8,004 bases of DNA from DAOMFB01 sp035519355 (GTDB taxonomy: Bacteria > Acidobacteriota > Thermoanaerobaculia > UBA5066), in the NCBI GenBank assembly GCA_035519355.1, contig DATIWM010000223.1:1-8004 (forward strand), in the 5' to 3' direction. The stretch's first letter is position 1; each line of letters begins with the position of its first letter. Shown here one piece after another: positions 1 to 5,316 of this stretch. The notes under the pieces were generated by a model. That model saw only the letters and a list, made by a program, of their open reading frames with translations. It was not told the DNA's origin and did no database searches. Made by a program: the position numbers and the translations under genes.

Positions 1-211
1 CGCAGGCGAGCAGGACGAGGCGGATGACCCAGAGCCCCGTTCCGAGGCCCTGGAGGAAGGCGGCGTAATGGTTCATCGCCTCCGGGCCCTTGAAGACGAG
101 GAGGTTCCCCGACATGTGCCCGAGGATGAAGAGCGACAGGACGATTCCCGTCACCGCCATCACGATCTTCTTTCCCACCGAGGAATTGATGAATACGAGG
201 GCTCGGGACAT
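1..211 (-). CDS. sdhC: Succinate dehydrogenase/fumarate reductase cytochrome b subunit, b558 family (5' part only)
   Basis: This is the N-terminal 70 codons of the membrane anchor of complex II; the rest lies beyond the left edge. In the family this subunit binds haem b and passes electrons between the SdhA/SdhB (or FrdA/FrdB) subunits and the quinone pool in the inner membrane. The visible protein has the family's N-terminal pattern: a short amphipathic lead, SSVGKKIVMAVTG at 10-22, a first membrane helix at about 16-38, and a conserved His32 in GHMSGNL that matches the usual haem-ligand position. It continues with FKGPEAMNHYA at 40-50 and a second hydrophobic stretch from about residue 58. 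The ATG at 209-211 is preceded by a strong Shine-Dalgarno stretch (GGGAGGAGGGG, read on the minus strand, about 222-230). It follows mdh by 38 bases on the same strand, so it is probably co-transcribed; sdhA and sdhB would be expected further left. Whether it works as SDH or FRD cannot be told from this fragment. Confidence 0.9.
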   Translation of the reverse strand, partial: MSRALVFINSSVGKKIVMAVTGIVLSLFILGHMSGNLLVFKGPEAMNHYAAFLQGLGTGLWVIRLVLLAC

Positions 212-249
212 CCGCGTCGCCCCTCCTCCCGACGGAAATTCCGCCGCGG

Positions 250-1176
250 TCAGCACGTCAGAATGCCGAAAAGTTCTTTCACGGAGTCGGAAGACTTCTT
301 CAGAGCGGCGGCCTCGTCGGCGGTGAGCTTCAGCTCGATGATCTTCTCGACGCCGCCGTGGCCGAGGACCACCGGGACGCCCACGTAAAGGCCCTTGATG
401 CCGTACTCCCCCTCGAGGTAGGCGGCGCAGGGCAGGATCTTCTTCTTGTCGTTGAAGATGGCGTCGACCATCTCGACCGCGGCGGCCGAAGGCGCGTAAT
501 AAGCCGAGCCGGTCTTCAGGAGGGCGACGATCTCGCCGCCGCCGCCGGCCGTCCGCTTCACGATCGCCGCGACCTTCTCGGGCGGGAGCAATTCGGTGAT
601 CGGGACGCCGGCGATCGTCGAGTAGCGCGGAAGCGGGACCATGGTGTCCCCGTGCCCGCCGAGAACGGTGGCGTGCATGTTCGACATCGCGTAGCCCGTC
701 TCCATCGCCATGAAGGCGCGCATCCGGGCCGTGTCCAGGATGCCGGCCATGCCGACGACCCGGTTCTTCGGGAGCTTGGAGACCCGGCGGGCCACCTCGC
801 ACATCGCGTCGAGCGGGTTCGTCACGACGATGATGTACGGGTTCTTCGAGTGCTTCATGACGCTCCCGATGCAGGATGCGACGATCTCCTCGTTCTTCTT
901 CAGGAGGTCGTCCCGGGACATTCCCGGCTTGCGGGCGAGGCCCGCCGTCATGACGACCATGTCCGAGTTCGCGGTCGCCTCGTAGTCGTTCGCCCCGACG
1001 ACCTTCATGTCGAAGCCCTCGACGGGCCCCGACTGGTACATGTCGAGGGCCTTGCCCTGCGGCACCCCTTCGAGGACGTCGACGAGAACGACGTCGCCCA
1101 GTTCCTTCTCGGCGAGCCGCTGCGCGGCAGTGGCCCCGACATTTCCGGCTCCGATGACGGTGATCTTCCGGCGCAT
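250..1176 (-). CDS. mdh: Malate dehydrogenase (NAD-dependent, LDH-like type)
   Basis: This 308-residue cytosolic enzyme interconverts malate and oxaloacetate with NAD(H) in the TCA cycle. Length is normal for the LDH-like MDH group. Visible hallmarks, in order: the Rossmann glycine motif GAGNVG at 9-14; Asp33 at the end of the second strand, which favours NAD over NADP; and ARKPGMSR at 81-88, where Arg82 is the malate-type substrate residue (lactate dehydrogenases carry Gln there) and Arg88 is the second substrate Arg. Next come VTNPLD at 118-123 with Asn120, then GILDTAR at 145-151 with Asp148 and Arg151, and GGHGDTMVP at 173-181 with the catalytic His175. All residues needed for activity appear present. 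The ATG at 1174-1176 follows a repetitive Shine-Dalgarno tract (AAGG three times, 1182-1193). It is the first gene of an apparent operon with sdhC 38 bases downstream, which groups two neighbouring TCA steps. Confidence 0.96.
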   Translation of the reverse strand: MRRKITVIGAGNVGATAAQRLAEKELGDVVLVDVLEGVPQGKALDMYQSGPVEGFDMKVVGANDYEATANSDMVVMTAGLARKPGMSRDDLLKKNEEIVASCIGSVMKHSKNPYIIVVTNPLDAMCEVARRVSKLPKNRVVGMAGILDTARMRAFMAMETGYAMSNMHATVLGGHGDTMVPLPRYSTIAGVPITELLPPEKVAAIVKRTAGGGGEIVALLKTGSAYYAPSAAAVEMVDAIFNDKKKILPCAAYLEGEYGIKGLYVGVPVVLGHGGVEKIIELKLTADEAAALKKSSDSVKELFGILTC

Positions 1177-1180
1177 GGTG

Positions 1181-1194
1181 TCCTTCCTTCCTTC
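1181..1194 (-). promoter_or_regulatory. Repetitive Shine-Dalgarno tract of mdh
   Basis: Read on the minus strand this is GAAGGAAGGAAGGA, three overlapping AAGGA-type ribosome binding cores. The second lies about 9 bases before the mdh ATG, a good distance; the first is about 4 bases away. It supports the chosen mdh start. The 4-base repetition is unusual for a binding site and could change copy number by slippage, but this is only about three and a half units. Confidence 0.6.
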
Positions 1195-1347
1195 AGATGA
1201 GGGGCGGGCGGCGGGAGGCCGTCCGGTTGTCTGTCATGGTCAAAGGCGGAGGCTAGCAACCCCCCTTCCCGGATGGACATGATTCAAACGCTCCAACCGC
1301 TTCCGGAGCCTCCCCCCGTCCGCGGAACGTCGGAACCCCTCCAAACG

Positions 1348-1353
1348 TATAGT
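1348..1353 (+). promoter_or_regulatory. Possible -10 element for the four-helix bundle gene
   Basis: TATAGT matches five of six bases of the TATAAT consensus in a very GC-rich stretch, and lies 13 bases before the chosen ATG. No convincing -35 hexamer is found 16-18 bases upstream. If used, the transcript would begin near 1360, at the edge of the ribosome binding site, which makes the assignment doubtful. Confidence 0.3.
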
Positions 1354-1366
1354 GAAGGGACGGACG

Positions 1367-1726
1367 ATGGACCACGGACGGATCCCGGCCTGGCGCCGGG
1401 GCATCGAGCTGGCCCACACGGTCTGCGCGGCCGTGGCGGGGGGGACTCTGGCCCGGACCGACGCCGGCCAGAGGCTCCGGAAGGCGGCCGTCTCCGTCCC
1501 GTCCCTCGTCGGCGAGGCGTTTCTGGACCTCACGGCCCAGGACGCCGCCGAGGCCCTCTCCCGGGCGTCCGCGAAGCTCTCGGAGGTGGTGCAGCTCCTC
1601 GCGCTGGACCCGGTCCGTCAATCGCTCGGCGAGTCGGAGACGGCGTCCCTCCTCGCCGAGATCGAGGCGCTCCGGGCCGACCTCGACGACCTCTCGGCCC
1701 ACCGCACGCCACCTCCCGGCCACTGA
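1367..1726 (+). CDS. Four-helix bundle protein, divergent member of the 23S rRNA intervening-sequence (S23) protein family
   Basis: This 119-residue, mostly helical protein resembles the small four-helix bundle family first met as proteins encoded in 23S rRNA intervening sequences and now common as free-standing genes of unknown role. The evidence is the family layout: an early AWRRGIELA (family: VW-x-A-x-L), then LRKAAVSVPSLVGEAF matching the hallmark LRRAAVSIPSNIAEGF, then two further amphipathic helices (SRASAKLSEVVQLLAL and a Glu/Leu-rich helix to the C-terminus). The usual Asn after Pro-Ser is Leu here and the EG becomes EA, so it is divergent. The start chosen is ATG 1367 because AAGGGA (1355-1360) lies six bases before it; an in-frame GTG at 1352 has no ribosome binding site. 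It is not inside an rRNA gene. It stands alone, divergent from mdh and converging on the next gene with a 10-base gap. Function is unknown; bundles of this type oligomerise and are suspected to bind nucleic acid. Confidence 0.7.
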   Translation: MDHGRIPAWRRGIELAHTVCAAVAGGTLARTDAGQRLRKAAVSVPSLVGEAFLDLTAQDAAEALSRASAKLSEVVQLLALDPVRQSLGESETASLLAEIEALRADLDDLSAHRTPPPGH

Positions 1727-1738
1727 GCCCGGAGGGCT
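1726..1738. other. Short hairpin between convergent stop codons
   Basis: AGCCC-GGA-GGGCT forms a perfect 5-bp stem with a 3-base loop that spans the whole gap between the two convergent stop codons. It is readable on both strands, but neither side is followed by a T run, so it is not a standard intrinsic terminator. At this GC content such a stem can arise by chance. Confidence 0.25.
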
Positions 1739-3269
1739 ACTTCCGGAAGTGCTGGAGGGCGTCGGTCGGGCTATACCCGTCGGTCAGGACCGGAACGCCC
1801 CCCGTCCGCATCTCACCGTCGTAGAGGTGGGAGCCCCACACGGCCACCGGCGGCCGGTCGAGCCGGCCGGCGAGAACCCCGGCGCGGTCGACGAGCGTCC
1901 CGCGATCGAGGCGGACGGGCGACCGGGACCCGATCAGGATGGCATTGGCGAGAAACGTCGGATTGCCCCGCGCCAGCTCGCCCGAGAGGATGTAGACGCG
2001 CGGAAAGACCTCGGCGAGAGTCTTCGCGGCCGCCCAGAAGAGCCCGTTCTGCCGGCCGGACAGGGCGCCGACGAAGTTGGCCGCGACGACGCCGTCGGGC
2101 GAGAGCCGCTCCCGGCAGAGGGAGTAGAACTCCTTTGTCAGGAGGTGAAAGGGAACGCTGTCGGCGAAGTAGCCGTCGACGAAGATGACGTCGGCCTCGC
2201 GGACCTCCCGCTCCAGCTCGCGGCGTCCGTCCCCGACGATGACGCGGTCGCGGGCGCCCGGAACGAAGCCGAAGAAGCGTCGGGCCACGTTCACCACCTC
2301 GGGGTCGATCTCGATCGACGTGACCGCCACCTCGGGGGCCCTCTCCGACAGGCGGGACGGAACCATCCCCGCCCCGAGGCCAATGACGACGACGGAGCGG
2401 GGGGGCCTCGGCGGGAAGGCCAGGGCCACGAGGAGCCCGTCGGTGTAGTTGGGGGCGATCTCCAGCCCGGGGCGGACCGGCGTGAATCCCTGCGTGAGGT
2501 TGTCGAAGTACATCACCCGGCGCAGGCCCTGGTCCACGACCCGGATCCGGTGATAGGCCGTTTCCTTGTCGAACACGATCGTCCCGGCCGGGGCCGGCGC
2601 CCGGGCCGACACGGGCACCAGGAGATGGGCGGCGACCGCGGCGGCGGCGAGGGCCGCGTCGCGGCCGAGGCGCCACGCCGAGAACGGCGCGGGGACGATC
2701 CAGGCCGCGAGGACGAGGAGGAATCCGATCCCGAAGAGGATGGGGGGCGTGGAGAGGGCCGGAATGAGGAAAAACGTCGTGGCGAACGTTCCCGCGATCG
2801 ATCCGGCCGTCGAGATCGCCGAGAGACGGCCCGCCGCGGCCCCGAGGGTCGCGATCTCCCGGGCGGCGAGACGGACGGCGAAGGTCGTCACCATCCCCAT
2901 CAACGTGCAGGGTGCGGAGAAGAGGGCGATCGCCGCCAGGAGGGACCGGAAGCGGTCGGGAATCGACGCGTCGGCGAAGAGGCGCATCACGGGGGCCGGC
3001 GCCAGGAAGACGACCCAGGTCAGCACGCCCGAGGCGACGAGCAGGCCGGCCAGGACGGCGGGCCGTGGATTCCGGTCCGCGAGGCGACCGCCGAGGGCCG
3101 CGCCGAGGGCGAGCGACGCGAGGAAGACCGTGATGAGGGAGCCCCAGACGAAGATCGACGTCCCGAAGACCGGCGCCAGGACCCGCGCCCCGACGATCTC
3201 CAGGCTCATGAGCGCGGCGCCGGCGAGGAAGACCGCGATTTCCAGCCGGATCAGATCCCGCGCCCTCAT
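1737..3269 (-). CDS. Membrane protein with C-terminal spermidine-synthase-like methyltransferase-fold domain (fused MFS/spermidine synthase type)
   Basis: This 510-residue two-part protein has an N-terminal half (about 8-220) with roughly seven hydrophobic helices and the conserved opening of the fused family (LEIVGARVLAPVFGTSIFVWG at 24-43 and GGRLADR at 60-66). The C-terminal half (about 230-510) is a Rossmann domain like spermidine synthase: YHRIRV 239-244, GLGAG 297-301 (binds the adenosyl group), EID 320-322, GDGRRE 346-351, VDGYFADS 364-371, and a closing LTDGYSPTDAL at 495-505. True spermidine synthases move an aminopropyl group from decarboxylated SAM to putrescine. Here the putrescine-side YHE-type motif is replaced by PNYTDG (273-278), as is usual in the fused family, so the substrate is uncertain. 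No speD or other polyamine gene is nearby. The ATG has no ribosome binding site; a TAGACT hexamer lies 7 bases before it, suggesting a leaderless message. It is transcribed divergently from the Ala/Pro-rich gene. Confidence 0.88.
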   Translation of the reverse strand: MRARDLIRLEIAVFLAGAALMSLEIVGARVLAPVFGTSIFVWGSLITVFLASLALGAALGGRLADRNPRPAVLAGLLVASGVLTWVVFLAPAPVMRLFADASIPDRFRSLLAAIALFSAPCTLMGMVTTFAVRLAAREIATLGAAAGRLSAISTAGSIAGTFATTFFLIPALSTPPILFGIGFLLVLAAWIVPAPFSAWRLGRDAALAAAAVAAHLLVPVSARAPAPAGTIVFDKETAYHRIRVVDQGLRRVMYFDNLTQGFTPVRPGLEIAPNYTDGLLVALAFPPRPPRSVVVIGLGAGMVPSRLSERAPEVAVTSIEIDPEVVNVARRFFGFVPGARDRVIVGDGRRELEREVREADVIFVDGYFADSVPFHLLTKEFYSLCRERLSPDGVVAANFVGALSGRQNGLFWAAAKTLAEVFPRVYILSGELARGNPTFLANAILIGSRSPVRLDRGTLVDRAGVLAGRLDRPPVAVWGSHLYDGEMRTGGVPVLTDGYSPTDALQHFRK

Positions 3270-3276
3270 GGCGGCA

Positions 3277-3282
3277 AGTCTA
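3277..3282 (-). promoter_or_regulatory. Putative -10 element giving a leaderless transcript of the spermidine-synthase-like gene
   Basis: Read on the minus strand this is TAGACT (pattern TANNNT), ending 7 bases before the ATG. That is the distance expected if transcription starts at the A of the start codon. No Shine-Dalgarno sequence lies at a usable distance; the nearest GGGAGG is about 20 bases upstream. No clear -35 hexamer is visible. Confidence 0.45.
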
Positions 3283-3304
3283 GCGGCCTCCCCCGCGCGG
3301 ACGC

Positions 3305-3333
3305 TTGACGCTCTCCCGCACAGCCGTTAGGGT
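3305..3333 (+). promoter_or_regulatory. Putative sigma-70-type promoter of the Ala/Pro-rich membrane protein
   Basis: TTGACG (3305-3310, five of six matches to the -35 consensus) and TAGGGT (3328-3333, with the key T, A and final T) are separated by exactly 17 bases. A transcript would begin near 3340 and carry a leader of about 30 bases containing the strong ribosome binding site at 3363-3368. The -10 is weak, so this is a prediction. Confidence 0.45.
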
Positions 3334-3373
3334 TTACGGCGACGCCCTGCCCGCTCTCGTCAAAGGAGACCCG

Positions 3374-3715
3374 ATGAGTTTTCGTCGCGCCCTTGCGGTT
3401 TTCGTTTTCGGAGCCCTGCTGGCCGCCATCGCTCCGGCCCTCTCGCAGGAGAAGGCTCCGGCCCCTCCGGCCGCCCCTCCCGTGAGCGCGCCCCCCGGCA
3501 CGGCCGCGGCCGCTCCCGCCCCCGCCGGGGAGGCGCCCGCCACCGCGGCTGCCGCGCCTGCGACGGCCGCCCCGTCCGCGGCGAAAGCTCCGGCGGAAAG
3601 AACGGCGAGCGAGGTCCCGGCCGGGGCCTCGCGGACGACGACGATCGTCATCGGACTGATCGTCCTCCTGCTCCTCGTCGTCCTCGTCGTCCTCGGGACC
3701 AAGAAGCAGGAATAG
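3374..3715 (+). CDS. Small exported Ala/Pro-rich protein with C-terminal membrane anchor
   Basis: This is a 113-residue protein of unknown function. Residues 1-24 form a clear signal peptide: Arg-Arg at 4-5, a hydrophobic core at 6-20, and a likely cleavage site after ALS at 22-24. Residues 25-86 are low-complexity Ala/Pro/Thr with a repeated APATAA motif (54-59, 61-66) and a few charged residues, likely an extended, disordered segment outside the inner membrane. Residues 90-108 are one strongly hydrophobic helix of Ile, Leu and Val, ending in GTKKQE, so the C-terminus is probably cytoplasmic or membrane-edge. The ATG at 3374 is preferred over an in-frame ATG at 3305 because AAGGAG (3363-3368) lies five bases before it and the signal peptide begins there. 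The layout loosely recalls C-terminal sorting signals (motif, helix, basic tail), but I see no LPXTG, PEP or similar motif. It is a single gene, divergent from the spermidine-synthase-like gene and converging on the antiporter gene with a 13-base gap. Confidence 0.75.
   Translation: MSFRRALAVFVFGALLAAIAPALSQEKAPAPPAAPPVSAPPGTAAAAPAPAGEAPATAAAAPATAAPSAAKAPAERTASEVPAGASRTTTIVIGLIVLLLLVVLVVLGTKKQE
3672..3695 (+). repeat. 9-bp tandem repeat inside the transmembrane segment
   Basis: TCCTCGTCG is repeated twice and then partly a third time (about 2.7 units). In the reading frame each unit encodes Leu-Val-Val within the C-terminal membrane helix of the small Ala/Pro-rich protein. Gain or loss of a unit would keep the frame and change the helix length by three residues. 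Confidence 0.7.
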
Positions 3716-3728
3716 CCCCGGCTCCCTT

Positions 3729-5303
3729 TCAGCCGCCGCTCCGCATCTCCTCGAGGTCCAGCTCGTGCTGGAGACGGTGGAGCGTGTCGTCCCCGATCGA
3801 CTCCTCCTGCCGGAGCTCGAGCAGCCGTTCGCGCTGCGCGGTCAGCGACTCGCTCCGGAGCCACCGGACCCGCTCCGGCGTCGAGGCCGGGACCGGATCC
3901 CCGGGCTCTTCCGGGACGAGCTGGCGGAGCCGGTCGACCAGCTCCTGCCGGACCGCGTGGATCTGGTGAGCCGGGAGGACGTGCTCCTCGGCGAGCGCGT
4001 CGACGCGCGAGAGGCCCGCCTCGGCCAGGGCCCGCCGGGCCTGCCGCTCCTCGCGCCAGGCCGCGACGTCGGTCCCGATGGCCAGCCAGCCGATGAAGGA
4101 CGGCAGCGTCAGCCCCTGGACGACGAGCGTCCCGAAGATGACGGCGAACGTCACGATGAGGATCAGGTCGCGGCCCGGAAAGGGCGCTCCCGACGCCGTG
4201 GCCACGGGCAGAGCGAGCGCCGCCGCAAGGGAGACGATCCCCCGCATCCCCGTCCAGCCGACGAGAAGCACCCACTGCCAGGGGGGCTTCGGGCTCTTCG
4301 CCGCGTAGGCCGGGATGAGGAGCCGGGGGAGGTAGGCGCCGGGGAACATCCAGACGAGCCGGATGCCGACGGCGGCCGCCAGCGTCGCGAAGACGGCGTC
4401 CACCACCGTCCCGCGCGGGAGGCCCGACAGCCCGGCCGCGATGGACGGGAGCTGCAGGCCGATCAGGACGAACAGGAGGGCGTTCAGGACGAAGACGACC
4501 GTGTCCCAGAAAGCCGTCGCCTCGACCCGCATCTTCGGCGTCCAGAGGCGCGGGACGGCGCGCCCCTGGATCAGCCCCGCCGTGACGACGGCGAGGACCC
4601 CGGAAACGTGGAGCCGCTCGGCCAGGATGTAGACGACGAAGGAGACGAGAAGCGAGGCCGTCGCCGCGAGGACGCTGTCGTCGAGGAGCCGCTCGAGCTT
4701 CGCGAAGGCGACGCCCGCCGCGGCGCCGACGGCGATTCCGCCGGCCACGAGGAGGCCGAAATCGAACGCGGCGCCTCCCGCCGAAAACGCTCCCGTCACG
4801 GCCGCCGCGGTGGCGAACTTCAGGAGGACGAGGCCCGTGGCGTCGTTGACCAGGCTCTCCCCTTCGAGGATCGTCACGATCCGGCGGGGAAGACGGAGCC
4901 GCTGGGCGATGGCCGTCGCGGCGACCGCGTCGGGAGGCGAGACGATGGCGCCGAGGACGAAGGCCGCCGGCCATCCGACGCCGGGGACGACGGCGTGGAA
5001 GGCGACCGCGACCGCCGCGGTCGTCGCGGCCACGAGGCCGACGGCCAGGAGCGAGATCGAGAGGAGGTTGTCGCGGAAGTCGCGCCACGAGGTGAAGTAG
5101 GCCGCCGCGTAGAGGATCGGCGGCAGGAAGAGGAGGAAGACGAGCTGCGGGTCGAGCCGCGCGGCGGGAAGGCCCGGTATGAAGGCGAGCAGGCTCCCCC
5201 CGATGACGAGGACGATGGGATAGGGGACGGAGATCTTCTTCGCGAGGACGGCGAGGACGGTCGTCGGGACGAGGAGCGCGAGGATCGTCTCGACCGGGTG
5301 CAT
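3729..5303 (-). CDS. Na+/H+ antiporter, CPA1 family (bacterial NhaP/YjcE-like form)
   Basis: This 524-residue inner-membrane exchanger would swap Na+ (or another monovalent cation) for H+ to control internal pH and salt. Length fits the bacterial CPA1 antiporter family (about 525). About 12 hydrophobic segments fill residues 5-410. Family motifs: LFLPPILYAAA at 58-68, SWRDFRDN at 72-79, SPPDAVAATA at 122-131 with Asp125, and EGESLVNDATGLV at 147-159, where Asn153-Asp154 is the ion-binding ND pair. GWTGMRGIVSLAAALALP in the later half is also typical. Residues from about 412 to 524 form a hydrophilic, charged, helix-rich cytoplasmic tail likely to regulate the transporter. The ATG at 5301-5303 lies 13 bases after the stop of the upstream ATPase gene on the same strand, with only a weak GGGA before it, so translation is probably coupled and the two genes share a transcript. 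Cation specificity (Na+, K+ or Li+) cannot be read from the sequence. Confidence 0.92.
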   Translation of the reverse strand: MHPVETILALLVPTTVLAVLAKKISVPYPIVLVIGGSLLAFIPGLPAARLDPQLVFLLFLPPILYAAAYFTSWRDFRDNLLSISLLAVGLVAATTAAVAVAFHAVVPGVGWPAAFVLGAIVSPPDAVAATAIAQRLRLPRRIVTILEGESLVNDATGLVLLKFATAAAVTGAFSAGGAAFDFGLLVAGGIAVGAAAGVAFAKLERLLDDSVLAATASLLVSFVVYILAERLHVSGVLAVVTAGLIQGRAVPRLWTPKMRVEATAFWDTVVFVLNALLFVLIGLQLPSIAAGLSGLPRGTVVDAVFATLAAAVGIRLVWMFPGAYLPRLLIPAYAAKSPKPPWQWVLLVGWTGMRGIVSLAAALALPVATASGAPFPGRDLILIVTFAVIFGTLVVQGLTLPSFIGWLAIGTDVAAWREERQARRALAEAGLSRVDALAEEHVLPAHQIHAVRQELVDRLRQLVPEEPGDPVPASTPERVRWLRSESLTAQRERLLELRQEESIGDDTLHRLQHELDLEEMRSGG

Positions 5304-5316
5304 CAGGGTCCCGGCG

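Noticed and set aside
1177..1366. Possible small RNA or extra gene in the mdh/four-helix intergenic region
   Set aside because: No stable stem with a T run, no frame with a ribosome binding site, and only weak 5-bp TTCCG/CGGAA pairings were found.
1749..3308. A 519-codon plus-strand open frame opposite the spermidine-synthase-like gene
   Set aside because: It has the same shadow composition (Arg/Glu/Asp/Gly-rich, no motif), no ribosome binding site, and lies wholly opposite a gene with clear family motifs.
3305..3373. Longer start for the Ala/Pro-rich protein
   Set aside because: The strong ribosome binding site at 3363-3368 and a textbook signal peptide both point to the ATG at 3374; the earlier frame overlaps the likely promoter.
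3714..3723. AGCC-CC-GGCT as a terminator after the Ala/Pro-rich gene
   Set aside because: The loop would be only two bases and no T run follows.
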